DNA of 64,000 nt from NCBI RefSeq assembly GCF_900113445.1, contig NZ_FOPJ01000002.1, forward strand, positions 54,030 through 118,029, in the 5' to 3' direction. The translations under genes were made by a program, and so were the position numbers. The DNA comes from Corynebacterium spheniscorum. Lineage in GTDB: Bacteria; Actinomycetota; Actinomycetes; Mycobacteriales; Mycobacteriaceae. The first letter of the stretch is position 1. Each line of letters starts with the position of its first letter. The notes under the pieces were generated by a model. The model worked only from the letters and a program-made list of their open reading frames with translations. It made no database searches and was not told the origin of the DNA. This document shows, in pieces, positions 27,844-36,405 of this stretch.

Positions 27844-28776
27844 ATGACGTACCAAAGTGGCATTACCGGATTAGGTGTAACAGATCACGCATATTTTGAG
27901 CTGGATTTACTCGTTGATGCTGCAAGCGAAGGGAAAACCAGTATTGGTGCCCTGGCTGCGGCAGCGAACCTGCCTAGTACTTGTGGGGCCAATATTGTGA
28001 TTGGCGTGCGTCCGGAATTGTGGGCACAGGTCGCTGATCCGCAGGATGTGCCGGAAAATGTGCATGGATTTAATGAACCCATGCAGGGCAAAGATGGTTA
28101 TTCCATGCCCGCCACCCAGCATGATGCGTGGCTTTATGTGGCATCGAGTTCGCGTTCCCAGTGCTTCGATGTGTCTCATAAAATCCTTGATCACTTAAAG
28201 CCCTATTTCAAGGTCGCAGATGAAACTATCGGTTGGGTTTATGAGAAGAATCGTGACCTGACTGGGTTTGAGGATGGTACTGAGAACCCTGGGGCTTTCG
28301 AGGCGCCCAGTGTGGTGGCTATTCCGGATGGAAAACCCGGTGCAGGGGCATCTATTTTGTTATTCCAAAAGTGGGTGCACCAAACTCAGGAGTGGGAGTC
28401 GCTTTCCACCGAGGAACAAGAAGACGCCATTGGCCGCACCAAGGTTGATAGCGTGGAGCTAGATGATGAAGAAAAGCCAGAATCTTCGCATGTGGCGCGC
28501 TCGGTGGTGGAAGTTGATGGCGAAGAATTGGATGTTTATCGCCGCAATGTTGCCTATGGGGATCGTGGTGAACACGGCACCGTATTTGTTGGTTTTACTT
28601 TCGACCAGTGGCGCATGAATGAGATGCTGCGCCGAATGGCGGGTGCTGATGGTGGGCCGCGCGATATGCTCACCTACTTCACCACCGCTATTACTGGTAG
28701 TTGGTATGTGTGCCCAAGTAATCAAGGTTTGATGAGGATTATGGAGGCCACTGGCCAGCTAGAAGATGAGGATTAA
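27844..28776 (+). CDS. Dyp-type haem peroxidase
   Basis: A 310-aa protein of the YfeX/class B type. The GxxDG motif is DLTGFEDGTENP, the likely proximal haem histidine is in SSHVARSVVEVDG, and the distal arginine in LDVYRRNVAYGDRGEHG; VFVGFTFDQWRMNEML and MLTYFTTAITGSWY are typical C-terminal segments. There is no signal peptide. It oxidises dyes and aromatic substrates with peroxide; the natural substrate is unknown. ATG 27835 is an alternative start; both lie just after GGGAAG. No encapsulin gene or iron system is adjacent. Confidence 0.92.
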   Translation: MTYQSGITGLGVTDHAYFELDLLVDAASEGKTSIGALAAAANLPSTCGANIVIGVRPELWAQVADPQDVPENVHGFNEPMQGKDGYSMPATQHDAWLYVASSSRSQCFDVSHKILDHLKPYFKVADETIGWVYEKNRDLTGFEDGTENPGAFEAPSVVAIPDGKPGAGASILLFQKWVHQTQEWESLSTEEQEDAIGRTKVDSVELDDEEKPESSHVARSVVEVDGEELDVYRRNVAYGDRGEHGTVFVGFTFDQWRMNEMLRRMAGADGGPRDMLTYFTTAITGSWYVCPSNQGLMRIMEATGQLEDED

Positions 28777-28804
28777 CTCCTTGGCTTAACATCTTCATGC
28801 ATTA

Positions 28805-28837
28805 CCCCTTCCTTGATGGAGGGGGTTTTGTTGTTTT
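28805..28837 (+). terminator. Rho-independent terminator after the Dyp peroxidase gene
   Basis: CCCCTTCC (28805-28812) pairs with GGAGGGGG (28818-28825) and is followed by TTTTGTTGTTTT. Confidence 0.9.
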
Positions 28838-28991
28838 CAGGGGAGGGGAGTGGTGCGGGGTGCGATTATGGCTTCGCTATTGCGATCGAATTTTGGGAGA
28901 GGCGTGTTCCGAACCGTTTTTAAGGTGATAAGTGAATCAGCTCAGAAGAGGTGGTTCAGCACCTAATTACCCACACTCACCTAAGACAGAA

Positions 28992-29183
28992 ATGAGTAAG
29001 GACATGACCATGAATATGTTGATAAGTCTGCGAGAAAGTGAGCAACTCATGTTGCTACGCGCAGTGCGTATTCATGAGTCCGTTGACCTTGGGTCCTCCG
29101 TTGACCTTGGGTCCTCCGCTGGCCTTGGGCCCTCCGCTGCCCTTGGGCATGCTGCCTTTGACGAATGCGTGGTGGCGTCATGA
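28992..29183 (+). CDS. Small protein with hexapeptide repeats
   Basis: A 63-aa protein that begins SKDMTMNMLISLRESEQLML and contains four six-residue repeats: VDLGSS, VDLGSS, AGLGPS, AALGHA. Its TGA overlaps the ATG of the next gene (ATGA), which supports translation. No family is recognised. The ATG at 28992 is chosen since the frame upstream has no ribosome site; translation may exist mainly to couple to the HTH gene. Confidence 0.5.
   Translation: MSKDMTMNMLISLRESEQLMLLRAVRIHESVDLGSSVDLGSSAGLGPSAALGHAAFDECVVAS
29082..29153. repeat. Four 18-bp tandem repeats
   Basis: Units at 29082, 29100, 29118 and 29136. The first two are identical (GTTGACCTTGGGTCCTCC) and the later two have several changes. 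They lie in frame inside the small coding sequence. Confidence 0.88.
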
Positions 29184-29425
29184 GGGCCATCATTGTGGAT
29201 GCTGCGACGGGGAAACCCCTGTGGCGTTCGAAGGAGTGCGCCTCGCATTGCGGGATTAGCCCCACCACCTGGCGGCGGTATGTGGCGGATCATCGCGCAC
29301 CTTCGCCGGTGGCGTATTTGGATTGCACGCCGTTGTGGGATCCGGAGGAGGTTCGGGTGTGGCAGGAAAAACGGCCTGGATCTCCGGTGCCGGGCTCCCC
29401 GGCGGGCGGGGTGCTGGGGGAGTAA
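29180..29425 (+). CDS. Small excisionase-like HTH protein
   Basis: An 81-aa protein. WRSKECASHCGISPTTWRRY is a winged-helix/HTH of the excisionase (MerR-like, HTH_17) type, followed by a proline-bounded strand DCTPLWDPEEVRVWQEKRPG. It starts inside the stop of the preceding gene. Such proteins act as phage excision directionality factors or small regulators. No integrase lies nearby, but tRNA-Lys begins 140 bp downstream, so a remnant of an integrated element is possible. Confidence 0.65.
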   Translation: MRAIIVDAATGKPLWRSKECASHCGISPTTWRRYVADHRAPSPVAYLDCTPLWDPEEVRVWQEKRPGSPVPGSPAGGVLGE

Positions 29426-29525
29426 CTCTATTGGCGGTGCCGGTGTGGCAGTACCGGGGTGTGCGGCGCTAGGGCTTCTCCTAGGTCCCTGTGGATCCCG
29501 GTAGCCTGTACCTGGAAAGCAAAAG

Positions 29526-29561
29526 TCCCCAGCCGGATCCAGAATTTGGACTAGCTGGGGA
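29526..29561 (-). terminator. Terminator of tRNA-Lys
   Basis: The inverted repeat TCCCCAGC/GCTGGGGA lies 4 bases past the tRNA on its own strand and is followed there by CTTTTGCTTT. Confidence 0.75.
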
Positions 29562-29565
29562 GTGA

Positions 29566-29641
29566 TGGTGCGCCATCAGGGACTCGAACCCCGAACCCAC
29601 TGATTAAGAGTCAGTTGCTCTACCAATTGAGCTAATGGCGC
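29566..29641 (-). tRNA. tRNA-Lys (CUU)
   Basis: A 76-nt tRNA. The acceptor is GCGCCAT/ATGGCGC, the anticodon stem ACTGA/TCAGT surrounds loop CTCTTAA (anticodon CTT), the T-loop is TTCGAGT, and CCA is encoded. Confidence 0.96.
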
Positions 29642-30268
29642 GAAGTTGGAAGCTTCAGAGGCTTGTGGTCCTCAGCGGCTCGCACATTTCTGTGTGGGCC
29701 TCGCTGGCAACGAAGAAGAATATAACACCACGGTGGGAGTAAATAAAAACTCCCAGGTCAGAATCTCTTTTCCAGGGGAGGCAGGTATCATGGTTTTTCT
29801 TCAATGCTTCGCAGTAGCGAGGACATGGAGAAACTGGAATCCGGATGACACTGCAAAGTTGTGACGGGAATCTAATTCTGCCATGGGTTGCTGGCGCTGT
29901 ATGACAGTGACCACGGCCGCATGGTGGCTTCGAGGCAACGATTTGATCTCGTTCTGGTTACAACGCTGCCCTGGATGAGAAGTTCTGTACCGAAGCCAAC
30001 TAGTGTTGAGGTTTCCGATGTCATGACGTGAGGCCCCGAAGGATGATCGCCTCGGCGACGCAGCCTTCCAGGGGTCGAAGTAGTTATGACCAGGAGCCCT
30101 TCGTGGAAAATTCTCTCCCATAAGAATCAACCTCAAAGAACAACCCCGTGATCGATACAAGGTCCCGTGACCCGCAGCAGCCACAAAGCTACTGCGCAGC
30201 GCGGGCCTACCTGCCTGGTGATCACCATGAACCATGGTGAACCCGGACTGGTAGTGGAAGGTGTAAGT
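29642..30268. other. Long spacer upstream of the L,D-transpeptidase gene
   Basis: About 600 bases without a gene I can support. A minus-strand frame (29801-30499) is open but overlaps the transpeptidase gene and has no recognisable domain. Part of this stretch may belong to the transpeptidase leader if an upstream start is used. Confidence 0.45.
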
Positions 30269-31576
30269 GTGAGCGAACAGGTCGGCAACTTCAGTGCTAC
30301 TCCTGCAGCCGTAGATGATTCCTGCACACCGGCAGGCATGATGCTTTCTCGACCCTCGCCACGCAAGGCTAATCGCAACTTTCGCGCTGGAATTAAAACC
30401 GGGTTGGCTGCACTTTTCGTGATCAGCGGTGTGTCCACCACCTTGAGTGCCTGCACTATTGAGCGCGGTACCGCTCAGGTTGCTGAGGAAGAGACTCAAA
30501 GCAGTGCCGCTAAGCCGCCGGAGAAATTAGCGCCGGCGGTGAGCGTCCGTGATGGTGAGACCGGGGTGGATCCCACCGAGAAGATTGTGGTGCGCTCCCA
30601 AGGGGACGGCCTTAAATCCGTGGTGATGACCAATGAGAACGGCTATGAGGTGGAATCCAAGCTCAGCGATGATGGTCGCCGTTGGGAAAACGACGAAGTG
30701 CTGGGCTATTACCGCACCTATACCTTAAAAGCCACGGATAAAAACGGTAAGACCACTGAGCTGACCTTTAGTACCCAAACCCCGAATGGCACAGCAGCGG
30801 TAGCGCTTTCTCCTTTAGAAGGCGCCACTGTGGGCGTTGGGCAAACCATCTCGATGCGTTTTGGCTACCCGATTGCCGACCGCGAAGCAGCCCAAGATGC
30901 CATTGAAGTGATCACCGATCCGCCAGTAGATGGTGCCTTTTATTGGCTGAATAATTATGAGGTGCGCTGGCGTCCGAAGAATTTTTGGGCAGCCGGCACC
31001 AAGGTCACCGTGAAAGCCAAGATTTATGGCAAGGATCTGGGCAATGGCATTTATGGTGAAGCCGATAATGAAACTTCCTTCACCATCGGTGATGATGTGC
31101 GCGCCATTGTGGATGATCGCACCCACATGATGACGGTAAGCCGCAATGGGGAAGTGCTCCGCAGCATCCCGGTGTCTTTAGGTAGCGGTAAATGGCCCAC
31201 CCCGAATGGCACCTACATTATTGGCGATAAGCACAAGGAACTCATTATGGATTCGGAGACCTATGGTCTTCCACATGATGAGGGCGGCTACCGCGTGAAG
31301 GTGAAGTACGCGACCCAGATGTCCTACTCGGGCATCTATGTACACGGCGCACCGTGGTCAGTATGGGCGCAGGGCAACACCAATACTTCTCACGGCTGCG
31401 TGAACGTCACCGATGAGATCGCGCAATGGTTCCAAGAAACCGTCAAACCCGGTGATGTGGTGATTGTGCAGCACACCGTCGGCGGTGAATTCAGTGGCTT
31501 TGATGGCCTGGGTGATTGGAATATCCCCTGGGGAACTTGGAGCGCTGGTAATGCGCGCGTATCCACAGGCGGCTAA
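30269..31576 (+). CDS. L,D-transpeptidase lipoprotein (YkuD)
   Basis: A cell-wall cross-linking enzyme of up to 435 aa. A hydrophobic segment [18 protein letters not shown] ends in a lipobox (LSAC), so the mature protein is a lipoprotein facing the wall. After an acidic linker come Ig-like beta domains ([20 protein letters not shown], then [20 protein letters not shown]), and then the YkuD catalytic domain with [16 protein letters not shown] and the active cysteine in [12 protein letters not shown]. The layout matches mycobacterial LdtB/LppS-type enzymes that form 3-3 cross-links. The start is uncertain: GTG 30269 has GGAAGG upstream, whereas ATG 30338 gives a more usual signal length. Confidence 0.92.
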   Translation: MSEQVGNFSATPAAVDDSCTPAGMMLSRPSPRKANRNFRAGIKTGLAALFVISGVSTTLSACTIERGTAQVAEEETQSSAAKPPEKLAPAVSVRDGETGVDPTEKIVVRSQGDGLKSVVMTNENGYEVESKLSDDGRRWENDEVLGYYRTYTLKATDKNGKTTELTFSTQTPNGTAAVALSPLEGATVGVGQTISMRFGYPIADREAAQDAIEVITDPPVDGAFYWLNNYEVRWRPKNFWAAGTKVTVKAKIYGKDLGNGIYGEADNETSFTIGDDVRAIVDDRTHMMTVSRNGEVLRSIPVSLGSGKWPTPNGTYIIGDKHKELIMDSETYGLPHDEGGYRVKVKYATQMSYSGIYVHGAPWSVWAQGNTNTSHGCVNVTDEIAQWFQETVKPGDVVIVQHTVGGEFSGFDGLGDWNIPWGTWSAGNARVSTGG

Positions 31577-31903
31577 ACCAATAGCTAAGAAGTAGAAGGG
31601 ACCGCAGCGCGGGCGGGGTAGTGGCTTAGGCTGCCAAACGCTGCTGCCCGCGCAAACGCTACCGCAGGGCCACAAGCATCCCCGCGATATAGATCACCGG
31701 GGCAGCGATAAAAATTTTTTTAGCCCGGGGGTATCCAATGTAACAACCTCGGGCCATTAGCCCGCTGAGCTGTGGCGTTGCTGAAACTTAGCTGTTATTC
31801 TGCAACGCCTTCGTACCCCCTTGAGATCACCGCACCGCCACTAGAACACTGGGCTGCCTAAGAAAAGCAGCCCAGATCTAGTCAAGGAGGGGATCTCACG
31901 CTC
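31577..31903. promoter_or_regulatory. Structured spacer before the leader ORF and MFS gene
   Basis: It contains GCGCGGGC (from about 31606) with a distant GCCCGCGC (to about 31660), which may end the transpeptidase transcript. The element GATAAAAATTTTTTTAGCCC at about 31707 recurs at 52789. A perfect hairpin follows at 31849-31875. Confidence 0.5.
31849..31875 (+). promoter_or_regulatory. Perfect 9-bp hairpin before the leader ORF
   Basis: CTGGGCTGC (31849-31857) pairs exactly with GCAGCCCAG (31867-31875) around a nine-base loop. It ends 8 bases before AAGGAGG, the ribosome site of the leader ORF. It could be an operator (for example of the downstream XRE protein) or part of a translational attenuator. 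No T-run follows, so it is not a terminator on its own. Confidence 0.6.
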
Positions 31904-32053
31904 ATGGAAAAATTTTTCTCCCCCATAGGGAGCGCCCGAGGTGGTGCTCAGTCCCGTACCCCAAGCGGTGCACGTACTACTTCGCTCAGCCACAGCCACC
32001 GTAGGACTCAATTCCTCACCCGGATTACGGGTGGAAGTGAGGCAAGCGCATGA
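31904..32053 (+). CDS. 49-aa leader ORF coupled to the MFS gene
   Basis: ATG 31904 follows a strong AAGGAGG by 13 bases. The ORF begins MEKFFSPIGSARGGAQSR, is rich in Ser, Arg and Thr, and ends EASA. Its TGA (32051-32053) overlaps the transporter's ATG (32050-32052). The MFS gene has no separate strong ribosome site, so its translation probably depends on this ORF. Leader peptides of this kind control drug-resistance genes by ribosome stalling; that function is inferred here. Confidence 0.55.
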   Translation: MEKFFSPIGSARGGAQSRTPSGARTTSLSHSHRRTQFLTRITGGSEASA

Positions 32054-33390
32054 GCACCCCACACAGCACCGCCACCCGAAAAGAAAACCCGAGCCCGGCA
32101 ACACCTTCAAAAACAATCATGGCGGCACTGCTACTTTCCGCCATTTTGCCACTCTTGGATTCCAGCATGGTCAATGTTGCGGTCCCCACGATCGGCGAAG
32201 AATTTAGGGTCGAAGCAGCACAAGTCCAATTAACGGTCTCTAGTTATATGCTGGCCGCCACCATTGGCATCGCCTTATCCGCTACCGCTACACGTCGCTT
32301 AAGTTCGCGGACTACCTGGCTGATTTCAGTCAGTGCCTTTGTGATTGCTTCGCTGTTATGCGGGCTTGCACCGAACTTTATGGCATTGGTTATCTTCCGC
32401 GTGGTGCAGGGCTTAGCCTGCGGTTTTATTATGCCGGCGGTGCAATCACTCTTGGTGGACATGGTTGGTCCTGCCGGTATGCGCGCGGCGCTTGCCACCA
32501 TTGGTCTTCCGGCAGTAGTTGCCCCAGCGTTCGGCCCGCTTTTCGGCGGAGCCATCATTGCCGCAGTGGGCTGGCGATGGATGTTCTTCATCAATATTCC
32601 ACTGGGATTAGCCGCAATCGCACTAGCGTGGCGCAGCATCCCCACCGCTAACCGAAGCCCCGACCCAGTCGGACCACTGCAAATTTTCAGCGCCAGTATC
32701 GGCCTTGCCGCACTGCTATGGGCAGTCAGCGCACATAATCCCTGGTGGGCGCTAGCAGCGTTGGCGGCACTGCTGATCTATATCCGCCTTGATCTCCGCG
32801 CGGACCATCCACTTTTAGGTATGCGCCTTTATGCCAACCAAGCTTTTAGCGCAGTCATGGGTTTATGCCTGGTAATCGGGGCAGTATTCTATGGCACCTT
32901 GCTGGCAACGGTGCTGCAAATTGAGGAATGGTTCGAAGCAGACCCCATCAAAGTCGGACTATTGCTAGCCATCCAAGGCGCTGGTGCGTGGCTCTCTCGA
33001 TCCCTAGTAAAAGGGCCACTAGCTAAGGTCCCTGCGATTCCAATTATCGGTGGTGGGCTCATTGCCATTGGTGTTGGCACCGCGATTCTGGCACTCCCCG
33101 CAGCGCATCCGCTTGGCCCCACATTATTAATAGGTCACCTGATCCGTGGCTTGGGTGCTGGTGCTGGCACGGTGGTTGCCTTAGCTGCGGCGTTTGAAGT
33201 AGCACCCCAAGCTGAGGCTGCCTCTGCTAGCGCGCATACCCGGGTGATGCTGCAACTTGGTGGGGCACTAGGCGCAGCTGGAGTTGGTGCCTGGAGTGCT
33301 AGCGCAGCGGGGCTTGCCATATTGATCGCTTCAGGAAGTTTCCTCATTGGGATCGTCACACTAATTTTGTTTCAATTCTCCAAGCGCTAA
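32050..33390 (+). CDS. MFS drug-efflux transporter, DHA2 (EmrB/QacA) type
   Basis: A 446-aa protein with about 14 predicted membrane segments. DHA2 marks are LLPLLDSSMVNVAVPTIGEE (the family D1 motif), VVQGLACGFIMPAVQSLL, and GWRWMFFINIPLGLAAIAL. It exports drugs or toxic small molecules by proton exchange; the substrate is unknown. It starts inside the stop of the leader ORF and is followed 24 bp later by an XRE-type regulator, so transporter and regulator probably form one operon. Confidence 0.9.
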   Translation: MSTPHSTATRKENPSPATPSKTIMAALLLSAILPLLDSSMVNVAVPTIGEEFRVEAAQVQLTVSSYMLAATIGIALSATATRRLSSRTTWLISVSAFVIASLLCGLAPNFMALVIFRVVQGLACGFIMPAVQSLLVDMVGPAGMRAALATIGLPAVVAPAFGPLFGGAIIAAVGWRWMFFINIPLGLAAIALAWRSIPTANRSPDPVGPLQIFSASIGLAALLWAVSAHNPWWALAALAALLIYIRLDLRADHPLLGMRLYANQAFSAVMGLCLVIGAVFYGTLLATVLQIEEWFEADPIKVGLLLAIQGAGAWLSRSLVKGPLAKVPAIPIIGGGLIAIGVGTAILALPAAHPLGPTLLIGHLIRGLGAGAGTVVALAAAFEVAPQAEAASASAHTRVMLQLGGALGAAGVGAWSASAAGLAILIASGSFLIGIVTLILFQFSKR

Positions 33391-33414
33391 TTCGCATATG
33401 AGGTAGTTCCCGCT

Positions 33415-34326
33415 ATGACAAATCAGGCAGCCTTCGGACGTCGACTACGCCACGCCCGCAAAGACCGTGGATTAAGCCAACGCGACCTTTGTCATGGCAT
33501 CTGCTCCAACGCGACCTTAAGCCGATGGGAATCTGGGCAATCCCAACCCACGGTGCAACAAATAGAAGTGCTAGCCAAAAGATTAGGTATCGCCCCAGAG
33601 GTACTTTCTGGCAACCGGTTTGAAAGCCGCCTAGCGATGTCCGAGACCGCCTTGCCGAGATTGCTTCATGCAGTCCTAAGTAAAAACCCGCAGTTAGAAG
33701 ACCAAGAAACCGTGGCGAATGAACCAGTAGTGGGTTGGGTGGAATTGCTGCGGGCTAGTATCCACGCCGCGGATCCATGGGCTGTAGGGAACCCAGATTA
33801 TGCGGAAGCTCTGCTCACTCATCCCGTGAGCATAAGGAGTACCGAAACCCTCCAGGCAGCAGTACTTGTGCAAGCCCAAGCCGGCCTATGCCGGGAGGTC
33901 AACCACAGTTCTTTAAGTGCTCTGGCCCAGGCCCTACCCAGCACCACCGCAGCGCCAGAGTCTTTAAGTACCCGCGCTTTGGAAGCACTGGCATTTTGCA
34001 CTGGTGCGTATCTCGGGCCGGTCGCGGCCCGCAAAGTTTTAGCGGCACATCCGCAGATCCCCTGGACCCCGGCGGTGCAAGTACTGGCCAAACGCCTCGG
34101 CCTACCCACCCGCATCCCCGCGGAACCGCAGGATATTCGCGATGCGATTTTTAAAACACTGGCCCGCGGAGCTTCAGGTACCTCGGCAATGGAAATGGCG
34201 CTGAACACTGACGTGTTAAGCGCCGATTGGGTGCCAGTATTTAAAAAGGTGCCGCAGCCGCTGCGGCGAGCCCACAGTGATGCTCGGCCAGCAGTGCCGG
34301 CGCCACCCCCTCACGCCGATTGGTAA
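33415..34326 (+). CDS. XRE family HTH regulator
   Basis: A 303-aa protein. Residues 7-62 are an XRE HTH (FGRRLRHARKDRGLSQRDLC, NATLSRWESGQSQPTVQQIE, VLAKRLGIAPEVLSG). The remaining 230 residues are helical and Ala/Leu-rich, like the TPR-type sensing domain of Rgg/PlcR-like regulators, with a short Pro-rich end. It is co-directional with and close to the MFS gene, so it may control it, perhaps through the 31849-31875 hairpin. The ligand is unknown. Confidence 0.82.
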   Translation: MTNQAAFGRRLRHARKDRGLSQRDLCHGICSNATLSRWESGQSQPTVQQIEVLAKRLGIAPEVLSGNRFESRLAMSETALPRLLHAVLSKNPQLEDQETVANEPVVGWVELLRASIHAADPWAVGNPDYAEALLTHPVSIRSTETLQAAVLVQAQAGLCREVNHSSLSALAQALPSTTAAPESLSTRALEALAFCTGAYLGPVAARKVLAAHPQIPWTPAVQVLAKRLGLPTRIPAEPQDIRDAIFKTLARGASGTSAMEMALNTDVLSADWVPVFKKVPQPLRRAHSDARPAVPAPPPHADW

Positions 34327-34409
34327 AACCCGACTGGTAAATCCGCAGCGACTGCTAAAACCTAGCAACTGCTAAGGCTCCAGCGAATCCTAGAACCTTA
34401 AGCCCTGTT

Positions 34410-35699
34410 CTAAGCGTTCACCTTCTCAACTGTGGCTTCTTCGCGCCCTGCTTGAGCCTGGGCTTGAGCCTTCGGAGTTGCCACGCCAGCGAAAGCCCCA
34501 GAGCGCAGCAATTGGTTGCGGAATAAGGTGATACCGGCCCACAAGGTGACGAGGAAGATCGCCACAATCACGGCAATCAGCACGTAGTAGGTGGTAGAGA
34601 ATTTCTCGATCATGCCATTGGCAACCAGGCCAACGTGCAGGGCGAACATGGACACAACCGAGAGGCCCACACCGGGGCAGACCAGGGTGAATGCTGCCGG
34701 GGAGGCAGTCTCCCGGCCCCAGAGGAATTGTTTGTAGAAACCATTGGCGCGCATCACCAGGTGGCCCAACCCAAGGAAGGTCATTTGGAACATGATGGAG
34801 GCAGCCAAGAGCACCAGCACGGCAATCGAGGACTTCGGATGAGTAGCGCCATCATAGGCAGGGGAGTAGGTCTCTAAGGTTTGGTAGCCGTGGCGCAAAC
34901 GCAGTGCGGTGATCGTCAGCAGCGTGGAGATCGGCACCGCCAACCACAAGGTAGCGGAGTTCGGAAGCGACAGCCCATAGCGCAGCATGCTCATCACACC
35001 AAGCGGTAGGAACACCACAAAGAGCAGCACCGTAATGGAACCGAAGAAGAGCGAGCCGAGCATCGCCAAGAGCACAATGGTCTTATTGCTAGAAATCGCA
35101 GCGGGTGCGGCAAAACCAACGGTGATCATGGCGAACGCAAAGGTCGAAAGCAGCTGGTTCAGGCCACCATTGGCCTTGAAGTCAAAGCCCGCGGCAATCA
35201 CGCGCTTTAAGTAGGTGGACATAATCACCAGCGCCAGCACGCCAACTGAGCCATAGAGCACCAAAGCCAGCGGCATGAGATTTTCAATCACACCCCACAA
35301 GCCCGGCACCAAAGCCATGCCGGCTACGAACATGCCATTAACGGTCATGCCCAAGGTCAGCGGAATGGCCATGAGGGTTACTTCCGCGTTGGTGGCCTTC
35401 AAAGTGCGATAGGCCTCGGTTTTACGGAAAGCGGAGAATTCCCGCAGGTTCCATGCCAAGAGGAAAAGGTGCACGGCGAACATGATCACCATGCCCACAT
35501 AGCCAATGGCGATGGCGTATTTCATGAAGGCCCCACCACTTGCCCAAGCGTCCTGGATGGACTCGAAGGTGGGCATCGGGGTATCAGGGTGCGGGGTGAT
35601 GTGCATGAATGCCATGAAGAAGAATACGGACATTCCGCCAAAGCCAAGGGCGGCCAGGAAATATAGTGGCGAATACTTCTCGCCCAGGTCGCGAATCAT
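34410..35699 (-). CDS. Ten-segment membrane protein, TsoY/TDT-like
   Basis: A 429-aa protein with about 10 membrane segments. It opens GEKYSPLYFLAALGFGGMSV and FFFMAFMHITPHPDTPMP, with TFESIQ next, and ends in an Ala/Gln/Glu-rich tail. The opening resembles what I recall of TsoY-family proteins, distant relatives of the TehA/SLAC1 (TDT) channels that are linked to sulfur or selenium uptake; I cannot confirm this. It diverges from the SMR gene across a 281-bp promoter region with TACCC...GGGTA dyads of the CsoR/CstR operator form, which would suit copper or persulfide control. Confidence 0.65.
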   Translation of the reverse strand: MIRDLGEKYSPLYFLAALGFGGMSVFFFMAFMHITPHPDTPMPTFESIQDAWASGGAFMKYAIAIGYVGMVIMFAVHLFLLAWNLREFSAFRKTEAYRTLKATNAEVTLMAIPLTLGMTVNGMFVAGMALVPGLWGVIENLMPLALVLYGSVGVLALVIMSTYLKRVIAAGFDFKANGGLNQLLSTFAFAMITVGFAAPAAISSNKTIVLLAMLGSLFFGSITVLLFVVFLPLGVMSMLRYGLSLPNSATLWLAVPISTLLTITALRLRHGYQTLETYSPAYDGATHPKSSIAVLVLLAASIMFQMTFLGLGHLVMRANGFYKQFLWGRETASPAAFTLVCPGVGLSVVSMFALHVGLVANGMIEKFSTTYYVLIAVIVAIFLVTLWAGITLFRNQLLRSGAFAGVATPKAQAQAQAGREEATVEKVNA

Positions 35700-35746
35700 G
35701 GTTAATGACGCTCGCTTTCATCTCTCAAGGTGAAACCCCAGGAAAA

Positions 35747-35899
35747 ATACCCCCCGGGGTATAGCTTCTGAACCTTAGAACAGTGCTCATCCAAAGACCA
35801 TTCCCTCAGATACCCATGGGGGTACCCACGAAGTCATACCATTGACCACGCACCCAAGGCCCACGCACCTTCACTTCGCGTACCCTCGATCACGGGGTA
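35747..35899. promoter_or_regulatory. Three TACCC...GGGTA dyads in a divergent promoter region
   Basis: Dyad 1: ATACCCC-CC-GGGGTAT, 35747-35762. Dyad 2: TACCC-ATGG-GGGTA, 35811-35824. Dyad 3: TACCC-N9-GGGTA, 35881-35899. G-tract/C-tract dyads of this shape are bound by the CsoR/RcnR/FrmR/CstR family of copper, nickel, formaldehyde and persulfide sensors. No such regulator gene is in the window. Confidence 0.6.
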
Positions 35900-35980
35900 T
35901 GGGCAGCCCACCAGGAATACCTCCCACCCCGAGACTTACCCCCAGACTCACCTAAAAACTCAACACAAAGGAGCACTTCT

Positions 35981-36295
35981 GTGCACTGGACCGTCCTGAT
36001 CCTCTCTGGTTTATTCGAGGGAGTGTGGGCGATCGCGCTAGACCGTTCCGAAGGCTTCAGCCGCCTCTGGCCCTCCCTGATCTTCTTCGCCGCACTTACC
36101 ATCAGTATGGGTGGACTTGCCTGGGCCCTAAGAGGCCTTCCCGTGGGAACCGCCTATGCCGCCTGGGTCGCAGTCGGCGTGATTGTGGCGCTGGTGTATT
36201 CCCTGGTTACCGGGGAAGAAGCCTTCTCCTGGGCGAAGATGCTCTTTATCGCCATGATCATTGGTGGGGTAGTGGGGCTGAAAGCATTGAGCTAA
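35981..36295 (+). CDS. SMR family exporter, Gdx/SugE-like
   Basis: A 104-aa protein with four membrane helices. The conserved glutamate is in LFEGVWAIALDRSEGFSRLW, and GLPVGTAYAAWVAVGVIVAL is the SMR GxPxGTAYAxW motif with the glycine-rich pattern of guanidinium exporters (Gdx/SugE). It works as a proton-coupled dimer; guanidinium or quaternary ammonium is the likely substrate. The start is GTG 35981 with AAAGGAG at a good distance. I found no guanidine riboswitch upstream. Confidence 0.88.
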   Translation: MHWTVLILSGLFEGVWAIALDRSEGFSRLWPSLIFFAALTISMGGLAWALRGLPVGTAYAAWVAVGVIVALVYSLVTGEEAFSWAKMLFIAMIIGGVVGLKALS

Positions 36296-36360
36296 ATATT
36301 ATCGCCCCGGGCACCCCAAGCGCCCTGCACCCAGAGCCCACCCCCACCCGCACAACAGAT

Positions 36361-36396
36361 TGACCCCCAACCTCATGTTTCAAAGGTTGGGGGTCA
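36361..36396. terminator. Bidirectional hairpin between SMR gene and tRNA-His
   Basis: TGACCCCCAACC (36361-36372) is matched exactly by GGTTGGGGGTCA (36385-36396). It lies 10 bases past the end of tRNA-His and 65 bases after the SMR stop. T-runs are weak on both sides. Confidence 0.7.
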
Positions 36397-36405
36397 ATTA
36401 CTAGG

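Noticed and set aside
29566..29641. tRNA-Lys as a used integration site
   Set aside because: No duplicated tRNA 3' end, integrase or cargo is seen; only the nearby excisionase-like gene hints at it.
29801..30499. 232-aa minus-strand frame upstream of the L,D-transpeptidase gene
   Set aside because: Half of it is antisense to the transpeptidase signal region, it has no domain, and no ribosome site or partner gene supports it.
35700..35980. Guanidine riboswitch upstream of the SMR exporter
   Set aside because: I looked for the paired stem-loops of the mini-ykkC form and the ykkC-III fold and could not see them; the structure present is DNA-type G-tract dyads.
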